A DNA stretch of 64,000 nucleotides from Cryptomeria japonica. Lineage: Eukaryota; Streptophyta; Pinopsida; Cupressales; Cupressaceae. The stretch's first letter is position 1. Every line of letters starts with the position of its first letter. Positions 39,901-50,346 of this stretch are shown here, piece after piece. The stretch spans positions 236,447,922-236,511,921 of the forward strand of contig NC_081406.1 in assembly GCF_030272615.1 (NCBI RefSeq). The letters are read 5' to 3'. The notes beneath the pieces were generated by a model. It searched no databases, had not been told where the DNA came from, and worked only from the letters and a program-made list of their open reading frames with translations. The position numbers and the translations under genes are program-made.

Positions 39901-42900
39901 ATTCTAAGATTAATATTTGACACTCATAGAAGATCACTAGTCTACTACTTAAAAATATTAGGTTAGACTTTAAAAATAAAGAAATAAAAACTTAGAATTG
40001 TAAATAATAAAAATATAAGGTTAGGGAGATAAAAAAAATAAAGGAAAAAAACTTAGAATGGTAAATAATAAAAATAAAAGGTAAGTCCTAGATCACACTA
40101 ATAGGAAAAGGCCCTCATACTCAATAAATGACATCATTTACAATATTTTTTTGGTAACCTAATATAAATAAATAAATGATAAATTTCAAAATTAATACAA
40201 AGTTTTAATATCAATAATGATTAACAAGTACAAGAAATGATAATAAAAATATTATCTTTATGTACAATAAAAATAGAGGTCAATAGATCAATAGAATTGA
40301 GAGAAGAGTGTTTTTCTACATAAGATATTTTGTAACTTATTTCATATTTGAAATGAAGATATACATTTTAAGTTCTCACTTTTTTAAATAGCCCTGAAGT
40401 TGCATTTCAAATTTTTAAACATAGGGAAGCGAATATCTTAATCATTTTCTATACACTTTGAGTAATAGAATATTAATTATACATATCAAAAATAAATATT
40501 ATAAAATCATACAGCTTTACGCGCATAGTCAAGTGTGTCTCTGCCTTGAGATTTTTCAGCCTCTTGAGCCATGTCCCTCACACCCTCATCAAATGCTTTG
40601 AATGTCAACTTCATAAATTCTGGAAGTCCTTCCATAGATGCTAAATCCCACCTTTCATAAAGCACAAATTAATATATTAACACAATATCTACATCTATCT
40701 TTCTATCAATCAATATATTAATAAATCAAAATATATGTTATATATTAATATCAATAGAAATATTTTTAAAAAGTATATGATAAATATGGAGAAATAAACC
40801 AATTTCTATCTACCCAATATAAATTACAATGTATTATCATCAATGTGTTAGTTATTTACATGGAAGCCAAGATCCCTACAAAAACAAGTAGATATTTAGC
40901 ATGAATATAGTTTGATATCTTTATTTAGATCACCCCATCTTATGATTATAAGTAAACAAGTACCTTTTAATGGCTTCTGTGAAGATTTTAAGTTCATCTA
41001 AAGTTCCATAAGTGTCATAAATATCATCCAAACAAGTGACAAAGCTAGACATCTTTGCAAACCCAATTCTAAAAGTAGAATATTTTGGCTCAATACACAC
41101 TCCAGCTGCCCAAAAATAATATTCCACATGGCGATGGCGAGCAAACTCTAGTTTAGCTAGACCGGACTCTGTCCACCATCTAAAACACGAAAACAAGACT
41201 ATATCAACTTATTTTTTTAACTATTTCAATATAAATTCTATCATAAAAAATTTAATCTTCAAACAATTAGAAAATCTTACATAATATGAATTTTTTACCT
41301 TGAGAGAATTTGAAGCTCACGGTGTTGAATTGATTGGATCATATTGAAGTCTAGCTTTGCTAGTTCTAAAAGTTTTGAGTTGAAAATACTACAATAATTT
41401 AAAACTTACAATGTTAATATATTTTAAAGATGTTCAAGTAAACTTAAAACATTCAAATTTTTGTTCAAGTTAACATGAAAAATCTTTAATGTAATTCTTT
41501 TTTAAAAAACTAATTTTTAAAATTAAGAGGAGATGGGTATGTTAGAGGATATTAAAATTACTTGTTGGTAGTCGTGGTATCTCCATATATGTCAATATAT
41601 GTCCTTGCTTCTAACCTAGGCACATTGGTGTGCCAACGATACTCTAGATTGAATTCTATCTGTTACAACACATAAATTAGAATTACAATCAATAAATAGA
41701 TACATAGACTTAATATGAAGAGAATATTAATGTGTATGGATACCTCTTTTGAAATATTAGTATTATTAATATTCGGTAGATCTTGTTTTAGATATGCTAT
41801 AGAAAAGGATTTGGCGTCATCCAAAGCTTGCTCCTTAGGAAATGCAATGAGTGAAGCTCGAAATAAATTTAGAATGGTCCTTAACTCCTCCTCATTTGAT
41901 TGATTGTCTAAGTAAAAAATTTGTCCATCTTTACTTTTGAATTGTTGCAACATACCTGGTATGACAACAAGTTAGAAACAATTTCATCCTTTGTTAATAT
42001 AACCTAAAGTATATCTAATATCAATGTTTGATACTTTTAAGAAAATGAAATTTAATGTGTTCATATATCCAATTATTAAGATTGGAAGGTTATTATAGAT
42101 AAGAGTAAGTGTAATAGATGCAGTGCATATTTATCAATCATCAATAGTCAATCGTATTGTATTGAATTTTCTTAGAATGAGAAAAAAGTTTACTAATATA
42201 ATAGATTTATACATTACATATCAATCATCAATCATTTCTTTACAATTAAAAAAAAAATGGTGTGGATGACTTTTTTCTTCGTTAGAATTTGCTTTCTTAA
42301 ATGTATCTTGCAAGATAAATGAGTAAATGAGTTCTGATTAAATGATTGCAGATATCACCTGAAGAGACGCCATATCTGTGCAGGCGAAGAATTCGAAAAC
42401 CCAAGGCTGTGGTGTTGAGATCCACGCAAGAACTCTCTCTACCACATCCAATGCCATGGGTATCATTCCAATATCTGCTATTCAAACAATTCTTGCATAT
42501 TAGAAATAGACTAAGGCATACAGTGTAAAATATAGTTGCCTCGGCTCCAACAAAAGAAATAGAGTCAGAAACATGATACTAATCCTGAATCTTAAAAACC
42601 AAGCAAACCTGTAAACATAGTCAAGATTTTCTTTAATTTCATTCTGAAAATGGCGGTCAATTCCAAGGCGTTCTACATCATCCACCATTGAAAGACGTTG
42701 ATAGAGATCGTCTGCAGATGAAGAGTTTAGATGAAGGGCATTGAACATGTCCTTTATCTCCTTAATCAGCTTTTCGGCACGTCCACCATAAGAGGGATCC
42801 TGCACAGATCAGAAAACCAATCGAGACTGATAAGACAAAATAGATGAGGACAGTAACTTTTAAGAAACTAAAACACAGTAAAGTAATTTACATCATAAGA

Positions 42901-43134
42901 TTTTGAGAGGGATTGTAGGAAATCATCATCCCACAGGTTGGGGTGATGATTGCCAATGCGCCGTGTTATGCCTTCAGCATCTTTAATTAACGCCATATTG
43001 ATTGGAACTTGGGCAACACTGCGGCGTGCTCGGTATACTTTGGTGAAAGGCTTATGCTGAATACAAGGTTTACGAAGTGGTAGCTTCTGTCCAACCATTG
43101 TAGAAACCAAAGGCGAAATGCAACCCAGAGACAT
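36992..43134 (-). CDS. Conifer TPS-d family terpene synthase (probable plastid mono-/sesquiterpene synthase), ten exons, intact
   Basis: Class I terpene synthase, expected to ionise a prenyl diphosphate with divalent metal and cyclise or quench the carbocation. Exons in coding order: 43134-42892, 42799-42609, 42474-42359, 41955-41744, 41659-41562, 41388-41299, 41179-40964, 40651-40513, 37662-37414, 37288-36992. All introns are GT-AG and all phases agree, giving 616 residues and a stop at 36994-36992. Visible motifs: [11 protein letters not shown] (RR at 58-59, W68), an R-H-R (331-333) before VEYYFW, the metal-binding DDIYD (368-372), and the second metal motif near 512-520 (GDTKTFKAE). The ~57 residues before RR are rich in S, K and R, like a plastid transit peptide. 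Length and the lack of an extra ~200-residue domain argue for a mono- or sesquiterpene synthase. The product cannot be predicted. The frame is free of damage, unlike everything around it. Family and gene model are confident; chemistry and subcellular site are inference. Confidence 0.94.
37774..38271 (+). mobile_element. SINE-like insertion in terpene synthase intron 8
   Basis: A ~498-bp insertion is flanked by a 13-bp direct repeat, ATATCCATAAAAA (37761-37773 and 38272-38284). The 5' part resembles a tRNA-type RNA polymerase III promoter: an A-box-like TAGTGGTTCTTG near 37796 and a B-box-like GTTCAATTCC near 37837. The 3' end is an A-run after ATC. The middle (about 38057-38152) is a long, almost pure purine tract. 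It lies antisense to the host gene in the largest intron (37663-40512, 2850 bp). The retroposed nature is well supported by the flanking repeats and A-tail; the tRNA origin is moderately supported. Confidence 0.75.
38285..40512. other. Remainder of terpene synthase intron 8
   Basis: AT-rich intron sequence with no recognised element. All other introns of this gene are 84-403 bp, so this 2.2 kb stretch may hold further decayed insertions that I cannot identify. Confidence 0.5.
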
Positions 43135-43185
43135 TTTGGATCTCTAATAAAAGGTATTCTTCTTAGCAAGAAGGGCCTTTCTCTT

Positions 43186-43966
43186 TGCTATGGTGAAGCT
43201 TATTATTCACTCCAATTTATAGAATTTCCATCAAATTTTGAACGGCTGATATGATCCAATCTATTAACTTACGTCATATCGTGAAGGGCTGATGTCAAGC
43301 TTGACAGATCAATTTTTCCAGCAGTTTCGGATTGTAATGTTATATTCTGGAGTTTGGAGTATCTGCCATGGAAAAGTAGCCAAGCCCAACTAGGACACCT
43401 TATATTTTGGACTTTTGGAGCGCGAGAATTCATATGTTATATTCAGGATTTCCGTAGTCTTCGCATTTCTTGTGTCGTATTTTGGGTTTCTCTCTCCAAC
43501 TTGAAAATGTCATGCCACGTTCCTTGATAATGGGAGACTGTTCTTTTGATTTCAATTTTCTATCTCGTTTCAACAGTTTAATGTCAAAACAATGCATTGA
43601 TTTTCTTTTTAGAAAAAGTAACATTTCACATCAACAATATGATTTTTGGAGATATTTTTCAAACTTAAAATAAAATATTCTCATGTTTTTTTAATTTCAA
43701 CAATTAGTTGTTTCAATAGTTTAATGTGAAACACAATTAACATATTAAATACATGGACTACTTTTGTTTATAAAAAAATAAGTTGAGGTTTCATAAAAAA
43801 TATAAAAAAATTCTACAAGATAAAATGAAATCTTGTACAGATATTTTTTAGATATTAATTTTAAGTGAATGTCTTTAAGTTGGGGCTTAAAACGAACTAT
43901 GAGACCACTAGCTTCGTAAAGCTTTATAGCTTAAATTTTTAAGCTTAACCATTATTATAAAATCGA
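43186..43966 (-). promoter_or_regulatory. Promoter region of the terpene synthase
   Basis: Reading toward the gene, a TATA box (CTATAAAT, complement of 43215-43222) lies about 80-88 bp before the ATG, which predicts a transcription start near 43190 and a short 5' UTR of about 50 nt. Further upstream are a CCAAT motif (plus strand, 43256-43260) and an ACGTCA/TGACGT bZIP-type core at 43271-43276. Motif identity is seen directly; use of these motifs is inference. The block is duplicated at 46866-47598, and homology to that copy starts almost exactly at the predicted transcription start. Confidence 0.75.
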
Positions 43967-43978
43967 TATGACCCCATG

Positions 43979-46190
43979 TGTAATACCCCTCCTCGATCAA
44001 ACTCTTTTTGTATCTATGGTTTTCTTCAGTAGACTGTTTAGTGGAACATCATTTTTGTTTATTTGATTCAAATTTTATGTGATGCTATTTCATGCTTTAT
44101 CTGAAATTGTGGTGTATGCTTTCATGCAATATCTCAATGCTTATGATTAATGTTATTTTTATGGATCATTATCATGGACTGACACTTTTACCTTATATGT
44201 GCAATGTGTTATTTATATGTTGCGTGTTTGCATGTGTATGGGATGCGAGGGGATGATTTTCCTTCACTCACTCCGGTGAGACAAGGAACGTCATGATTCT
44301 CCTTCATCGGTGTGAGTGTCGTGTCTATCATATATATTTGTCTATATGTACGTATGGTTCTTTGGTGCAGGACATTGCAGGTACTAGTACCGGGTAGGTA
44401 CAGGGTATCGACTCCACCTGGTTTCACAGGTCTGAGCATGCCTTATATGTCCCATGGGAGTGGAGGAGATAGTTGTCAAACCCTAGCTTGACCCGCAGTC
44501 ACACTCGTGTGAGTGTTGTCAGTTGGTCATCCTTCATGTTTGACCGGTATGCGAGTCGTAGTGCTTTGGTTTGGTCATTTGTGAGTCATCATTTGATCAT
44601 TCCTCGTTTTGTGTGTTTCTATTTATTTAAATGGTTATTTAATTGAGTGGATGATGCTATTTTTTATGTTGGCGTAATTAGTTAATTATTATGCTCTTGA
44701 GATTATTGATTTAATTAAATTAATGATTTGCTAGAATTAAATGAATAAATGGCTTATTTTATTGTGTAAAGTTGTATTAATATATTGTGAAAGAAACTAA
44801 ATAATTGCCTAGCCATTTAAATTTTAAATGCTTATGTTGAAAGAAAGTATTATAGAAAATAAAATAAATAAAAGCTTTCTCCATTTACCTATCCATTTGA
44901 CTTTTGTATTCTATTTGTTGGAAAAGAATTGTTTATGGATAAAGGTAAATCTGATTGTTTTTACTTTTTAAAATAATTTAATCTGATTGGTGGAGAAAAT
45001 TTTAACCTAGAAAGTTTAGGTTGAAATTATTTTTCCCATATATTCTTGGGAGTTCACGGGAATAGGGGAGGAAAAAATTTCGAAAAAGAAATTTGGAAAA
45101 CCATTTTGGAAGAGGAGCTAGAGTTGGATTTGGTTTGCAAGATTGGGATTCTTCCATCAATTTGCTTCCTAGTTTGCTTGAAGGTTGGATAATCTCTTCT
45201 TGTTTTGAAATTTAATTTTGAATATTTTAGTTGCTTCCTGTGTGTTGGAAAAATGTAAATCTCTTTGTAGATTCTTGTTGAATGATTGGAATGGAAGAAA
45301 AAGTGCCTATCATTGATGATTTTGTGGAATTCATATCAAATGGGTGTATGCTGAAAAGAAATGAATCACCTTTCCATTTGTTGTTTGTTATTTGTTCATG
45401 CAAAATCAAGTTGTTTAATTATCTCTTCTATTTGGAATAGAAAGGAATAGATTTAGTTTGTTGTGTATTTTCTAGTATCTAATTGTCCAAGATTTGGGTT
45501 TTATGTTGGCAAAAATTGGTTATTTGCCTCTTGCAAGATGCGAGGAATTCTTCATGTGTAATGGAAGTCAAGAAATTTCTCCTAATCCTTCTCCTATCTC
45601 TTAAATTCCTCTATGTTGCCCAAAACCTTTATTTAATTGGGGCTCTTGTATGTTATTAATTCACCATTTTCTTTATGGAAAATAATCCTTTCTTATTGTT
45701 TTGGGTTTTATTTGCACTATGCTTGTGTTCCCGTGAAAATGGTGAATAGGGGATGAATTGATTTCTTGTTAAATTATTTTAATATTGCAAGGAAGTAGAA
45801 ATTTATTATTTAATTGTTTAACCTTACCCACGAGGTGGGCTAGCCCCACCACACGGGATGATAGTGTCTGGCTACCCACAGGTAGTAGCACTACCAGTCT
45901 GTAGGACTGCTACCGGTCGGTAGTGGCTACTACCGGCGGTAACAGCACTACTGGTCGGTAGGACTGCTACTGGTCGATAGTGGCTGCTAACGGCGACAAC
46001 AACACTACCGACGGTAGTGCCTACTACCAACAATAGTAGTACTACCAACAGATAGTGCTTGCTGCTCCGACAATAGCACTACTGTAGGTAGGCTTTGGCC
46101 CCCGTGTGTCTTTGTACCCTTTGCGGTACAATTTATTATGTGTCATTGATTTAATTTTATAAAATGCAATAAATTTTAAAGTTGGTTTTA
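43979..46190 (+). mobile_element. Gypsy-type LTR, 5' portion, between the two promoter copies
   Basis: Starts TGTAATACCCCTCC at 43979, only about 13 bp beyond the end of promoter homology. It contains the family signature GACTCCACCTGGTTTCACAG (about 44411) and a hairpin minisatellite (45870-46100). It stops at a T-run marking the end of a LINE fragment near 46192. No coding region. Confidence 0.65.
45870..46100. repeat. GC-rich dyad minisatellite with CTACCGGTCGGTAG core
   Basis: About four degenerate units of ~57 bp (shortening to ~37 bp at the right end) are built from alternating ACTACCGG and CCGGTAGT-type boxes such as GCTACCGGTCGGTAGTGGC. The block can fold extensively and is far more GC-rich than its surroundings. 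Confidence 0.8.
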
Positions 46191-46191
46191 A

Positions 46192-46860
46192 AGTTTTTTT
46201 TTTTTTTTTTGATCAGTAAGAGGCCATAGCCAAAATTTTATTAATCAAAATTATTTTTTTACATCACTCCACTCGTGTCAGCCCCGGTAGGAAAGAGTGG
46301 AGGCGAGAAAACCTCTGGCCTTGCCAGGGACCATAGTCCAGATAGTTTCTACATCTAATTACAATAAGCATAGATTCAGAGTAATACAATAACACCTCGA
46401 GCTAGGGTGAGCAAGTGGGAAGATATTTTCTTTCCCTTATAGGCCCATATTACTATTTTTCAATTGTCACTATTCTCCTTGTGCTTTGTTTAAGAGTTTG
46501 AGCCTTGATTGCATGTAGTCTTTTGTCATTTTAGCAGCTTTCATCCTGCCATTTATTCAAGATGGCCCTGCCCTCCTGCATGGTTAGTTTTCAAAACACT
46601 TGCCCAGATTGTTAGTCACATGTAGTATACCAATGTGATTTGACATCCTTCTCTGATGTTTCTAAATTCTTAACCTCATATATCTAAAATTATAAAGTCA
46701 TCAATATGGCATATTCATAAACAGAGTTTCTAGATAATTTCCATTTTGAGAAGTGATCATCCATAGTTATGAATCTCCTGTTTACCACCCTTTTCTTATG
46801 TACCTGGATGCTATCCCTTAAAATGGATGATATCTAGGATACAATAATAAAAGGGGGTAA
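46192..46860 (-). mobile_element. LINE 3' fragment with poly(A)
   Basis: On the minus strand it ends in about 17 A's (T-run near 46193-46211) after AATAAAATTTTGGCTATGGC and carries the family core CCAGAGGTTTTCTCGCC ... CTCTTTCCTACCGGGG (46270-46325). It is 5'-truncated and no catalytic domain is present. The upper limit abuts the orphan promoter. Confidence 0.6.
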
Positions 46861-46865
46861 AGCTT

Positions 46866-47598
46866 GTCATGGTGAAGCTTGTCATTCACTCCAATTTATA
46901 GAATTTCCATCAAATTTTGAACAGCTAATATTGTCCAATCTATTAGCTTACGTCATATCTTGAAGGGCTGATGTCAGGCTTGATTGATCAATTTTTCCAA
47001 CAGATTCAGATTGTAATGTTATATTCTGGAGTTTGGAGTATCTGCCATGGAAAAGTAGCCAAGCCCAACTATGCCACGTTATATTTTGGAATTTTGGAGC
47101 ACGAGAATTCATATGTTATATTCAGGATTTCCATAGTCTTTGCATTTCTTGTGTCATATTTTGGGTTTCTCTATCGAACTTGAAAATGTCATGCCATGTT
47201 CCTTGATAATGGGCGAGTGTTCTTTTGATTTCAATTTTCTATCTCGTTTCAACATTTTAATGTCAAAACAATGCATTGATTTTCTTTTCAACATTTCAAA
47301 TCAAAAAAGATATTCCCATGTTCTTTTGATTTCAATATTTAGTTATTTCAGTAGTTTAATTTTAAACACAATTAACATATAAAACACATGCACTACTTTT
47401 GTTTATAAAAAAATAAGTTGAGATTTCATAAAAAATAACAAAAAGTGCTACAAGATAAAATAAAATCTTGTACAGGTATTTTTTTTATATATTAATTTTA
47501 AGTGAATGTCTTTAAGTTGGGGCTTAAAACGAACTGTGAGACCACTAGCTTCCTAAAGCTTTATAGCTTAAATCTTTAAGCTTACCCATTATTATAGA
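46866..47598 (-). promoter_or_regulatory. Orphan duplicate of the terpene synthase promoter
   Basis: About 730 bp match 43186-43966 in the same orientation, with roughly 93% identity by eye over the proximal 400 bp and a deletion of several tens of bases further upstream. The TATA box, CCAAT motif and ACGTCA core (46950-46955) are all kept. No terpene synthase exon follows: the sequence downstream in gene sense (below 46866) is a LINE 3' fragment. It is probably the remnant of a tandem gene duplicate whose body was lost, or a promoter-only duplication. Confidence 0.85.
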
Positions 47599-49003
47599 TA
47601 AATTTAAGAATTGTTAACAACAATGCTGAGGTATTCTAGAAAGCCCTCTCCATAGGATTGCAACTTACCAAAAAGCGTATCTCTCTCCCTACTTTGGAAC
47701 TATTGAAACCTATATATTTGAAGGTCTATAATAGAAATTGAACCCATTGGCTCAAAGGGGATGTTGAAGATATTATAATTATTATAATTTTTGTTACAAA
47801 TAGATAATTTTGAACTATTCAATTTTTTATTATATCTATTATTTGCATGATTATTGATGTCTTGAAATCTCAAAACAATAAAATCAACAACTAAATCTAT
47901 TGTTGTTGCTTATAACTTTGGATCATAAGGATATAGACTTGGAAATACTAACTTGCAAGCTACTTCTTTTTCTCTCACTTTCTCTAGTTCTGGTCCCTAC
48001 ATCCTTGCCTCCTCAATAGGTTTTTAAACTATATCTATGATTAGCTTTAGAATTGATTACTTTATTACTACATCATTTGTTTTTGTGAGTAGTTCTCTTC
48101 CTTGGTATTGCTCCATGTCTTTGGCTCACCCATGAAAGTTACAATATTATTGTCAATCTATAAATAGAATGGAACTATTCTAGAATCATTAACAACTTCA
48201 TCTGCTTTTTGATCAATGTTTGCAGGCACAACCTTTTGGTAAATAACTAAATATAATTCCATAATAGGAACCATTTGACATGTCTAGAAAATGATAAATA
48301 ACCAATCTAACAACTTTTATTTATCAACCTTTCATAATTATGAATTAAACGTAAACCTAAACAAATTAAATTAGCAATCCTTGATACATCCATTTCCACC
48401 TAGATTCATATATCTTTGTAGCTCAAAGTTGTTATACATTTTTTAATCAAATGAAAATCAATACTCTTTAGTATCTTGTACACGCTTCTACATTTCACAT
48501 TGATGTTTACCTCAACAAAAAAAAAGAAGTGAAAATTGCACACCCAATAAACTTTTATGATCTAGTATTATTTGATGAATGTAAAGACACCATCTTAATA
48601 CAAGTTGATAATATGCCACCAAATGTGAATTAGATGGGTAAAGTTAAAGGTAGGTGATTAATTCTAAAATAAAATAAAACTAGCAAAAATAATTTATTCT
48701 ATATATGACCTTTAAATATGTTTTATAACTTGATATTTTTTAATATAAACTCTATAAACAAGTCAGCTTGATTATAAACATGTGGTAATAGTAGTCATCG
48801 GCTAACTACTTAAGATATATATTAAATTGTACATATGGTTATTAATTTATTCTTCAAAAAGGATTATGTTGGAAAGTGGGTGCTTTGGTTTGTTAAAAAG
48901 ATCATACAAGAGAATGTGTGAAATATTACTAGTTAATTGTAGTTAGATATCATTCTTATTGGTCAACATCAAATAATATATATTAAATAAACTTTACCAT
49001 AAC
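47599..49003. other. AT-rich stretch without recognised genes
   Basis: No coding, RNA or element signature seen. It ends at the LINE target site. Confidence 0.5.
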
Positions 49004-49075
49004 AAGATTCAATTGTAAAGTCTTCTGTCGACATCAATCTTAAAGGTATTTTTACTTTGCAATTTCTCGCTCGAT

Positions 49076-50340
49076 ATGGGCGAAAATAGGGTTGTTGGCG
49101 CGTGGGCTGATGTGGGTTGGGAAGACCCACCGTATGTCCCACAACTGGTCTTTATGAAGGGTAAGGAAAACCAAACTATGGCTTCAAAAAGAATCATAGG
49201 ATTTCTTCCACCTTATTACAACATAAAATAACTTGAAATGACACAAAAACTCTAAAATGCAAGAAAAGACAACTTTTACCAAGGTGCTCTACACCACCAA
49301 GTTATGAGGGATGTTGGGTAGCAAGAGGATTATGTTGTGTCTCACAATCCAAAGTCTATAGGGTTATTTGCAAGTAAGGATAAGATGGTAACATGTCACC
49401 AGAATATTGTGGTTTCGAGGGGCAACAATGTAGAAGAATTGCTTCCAAATCTCAATACCTCGAATTTCTTGGATAATGTCTCTCATTTATTATCACCAAA
49501 TGATGGTGGTGGGAATCCAATCTAATCAGAGAAGCCAAAAGAATATTTAGAGTGTAAGGAATGTCGGGGGATTGTTCATATTTTAGCTAAGAATGATGGG
49601 GTTGTTTTGGAATCTAATGTTGGGGCTTCTTCTCTAGGGTTTCCTGATGATTCTACCCTCAGTCAACAAGTCAAAGGATTGGTGTCTAATAATTCTTCAC
49701 AGCATGTTGATGTGAATGTGGATAAGAACACCACCTTAGGAAATAATATTCAGTCGAGGGACATTCCTGTTATTGTGCCAGATGAAAATATGGTTCAGTA
49801 AGTAAATGATCTTTGTAAATATCATGAGCATTAGATGGATGAGGACATTATGAGTAGGGTTATCTGTTCCATTGAGAATAACTTGGGGGGAATTAAATCG
49901 ACCCTTCCTATCTTTGCATCTGCTAATCCTTTTGAGGTTTTGCCTTCAATAGAAGTGGGCATCATTGATAATCTAGTCATGACTTCTCCTAAGTCAAGTA
50001 AGAGTTTACCAATTGTCCAAACTACTCTAATTAGGTCTTCATCTATGGTTTCTCTTGGTAGGGGTAGGCCTCCAAAAAATTGAAAGACTCAATTGGAAAT
50101 TGATGCTGGGATTCAGCAGACTTTGTCTCTTTCTTCTGGTGATAGGAAAGGGAAGCATTTGGTTTCTCTTGGTAGCACAATGAAAGCAAGTTTTACTCCT
50201 AAAGGTAAGAGGAGTAAGAGGTCTGTCAATAGCCCTCCTATGACTATGTCAGGGGCTATGAAACATAATTTTAAAAGTAGTTTTGGAGAAGGGAAGTCTT
50301 CTTCATTTAAAGGAAAGAGGGGAGCCTCGGTCTCCCCTTG
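49076..50340 (+). pseudogene. LINE ORF1-like region, decayed
   Basis: Begins MGENRVVGAWADVGWEDPPY 54 bp into the element. The frame continues with several stops through a serine-rich, basic C-terminal part (SLGRGRPPKN, GKRSKRSVNSPP). A CKEC pair is seen near 49560, but no full CCHC knuckle is clear. By position it is the nucleic-acid-binding ORF1 of plant L1 elements. Confidence 0.6.
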
Positions 50341-50346
50341 AGAGAA

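Noticed and set aside
41715-41903. Plus-strand open frame
   Set aside because: Antisense shadow of terpene synthase exon 4.
36992-43134. Diterpene synthase of the taxadiene or abietadiene synthase type
   Set aside because: The protein is 616 residues and goes directly from RR(x)8W to the class I fold, with no extra N-terminal domain and no DxDD motif.
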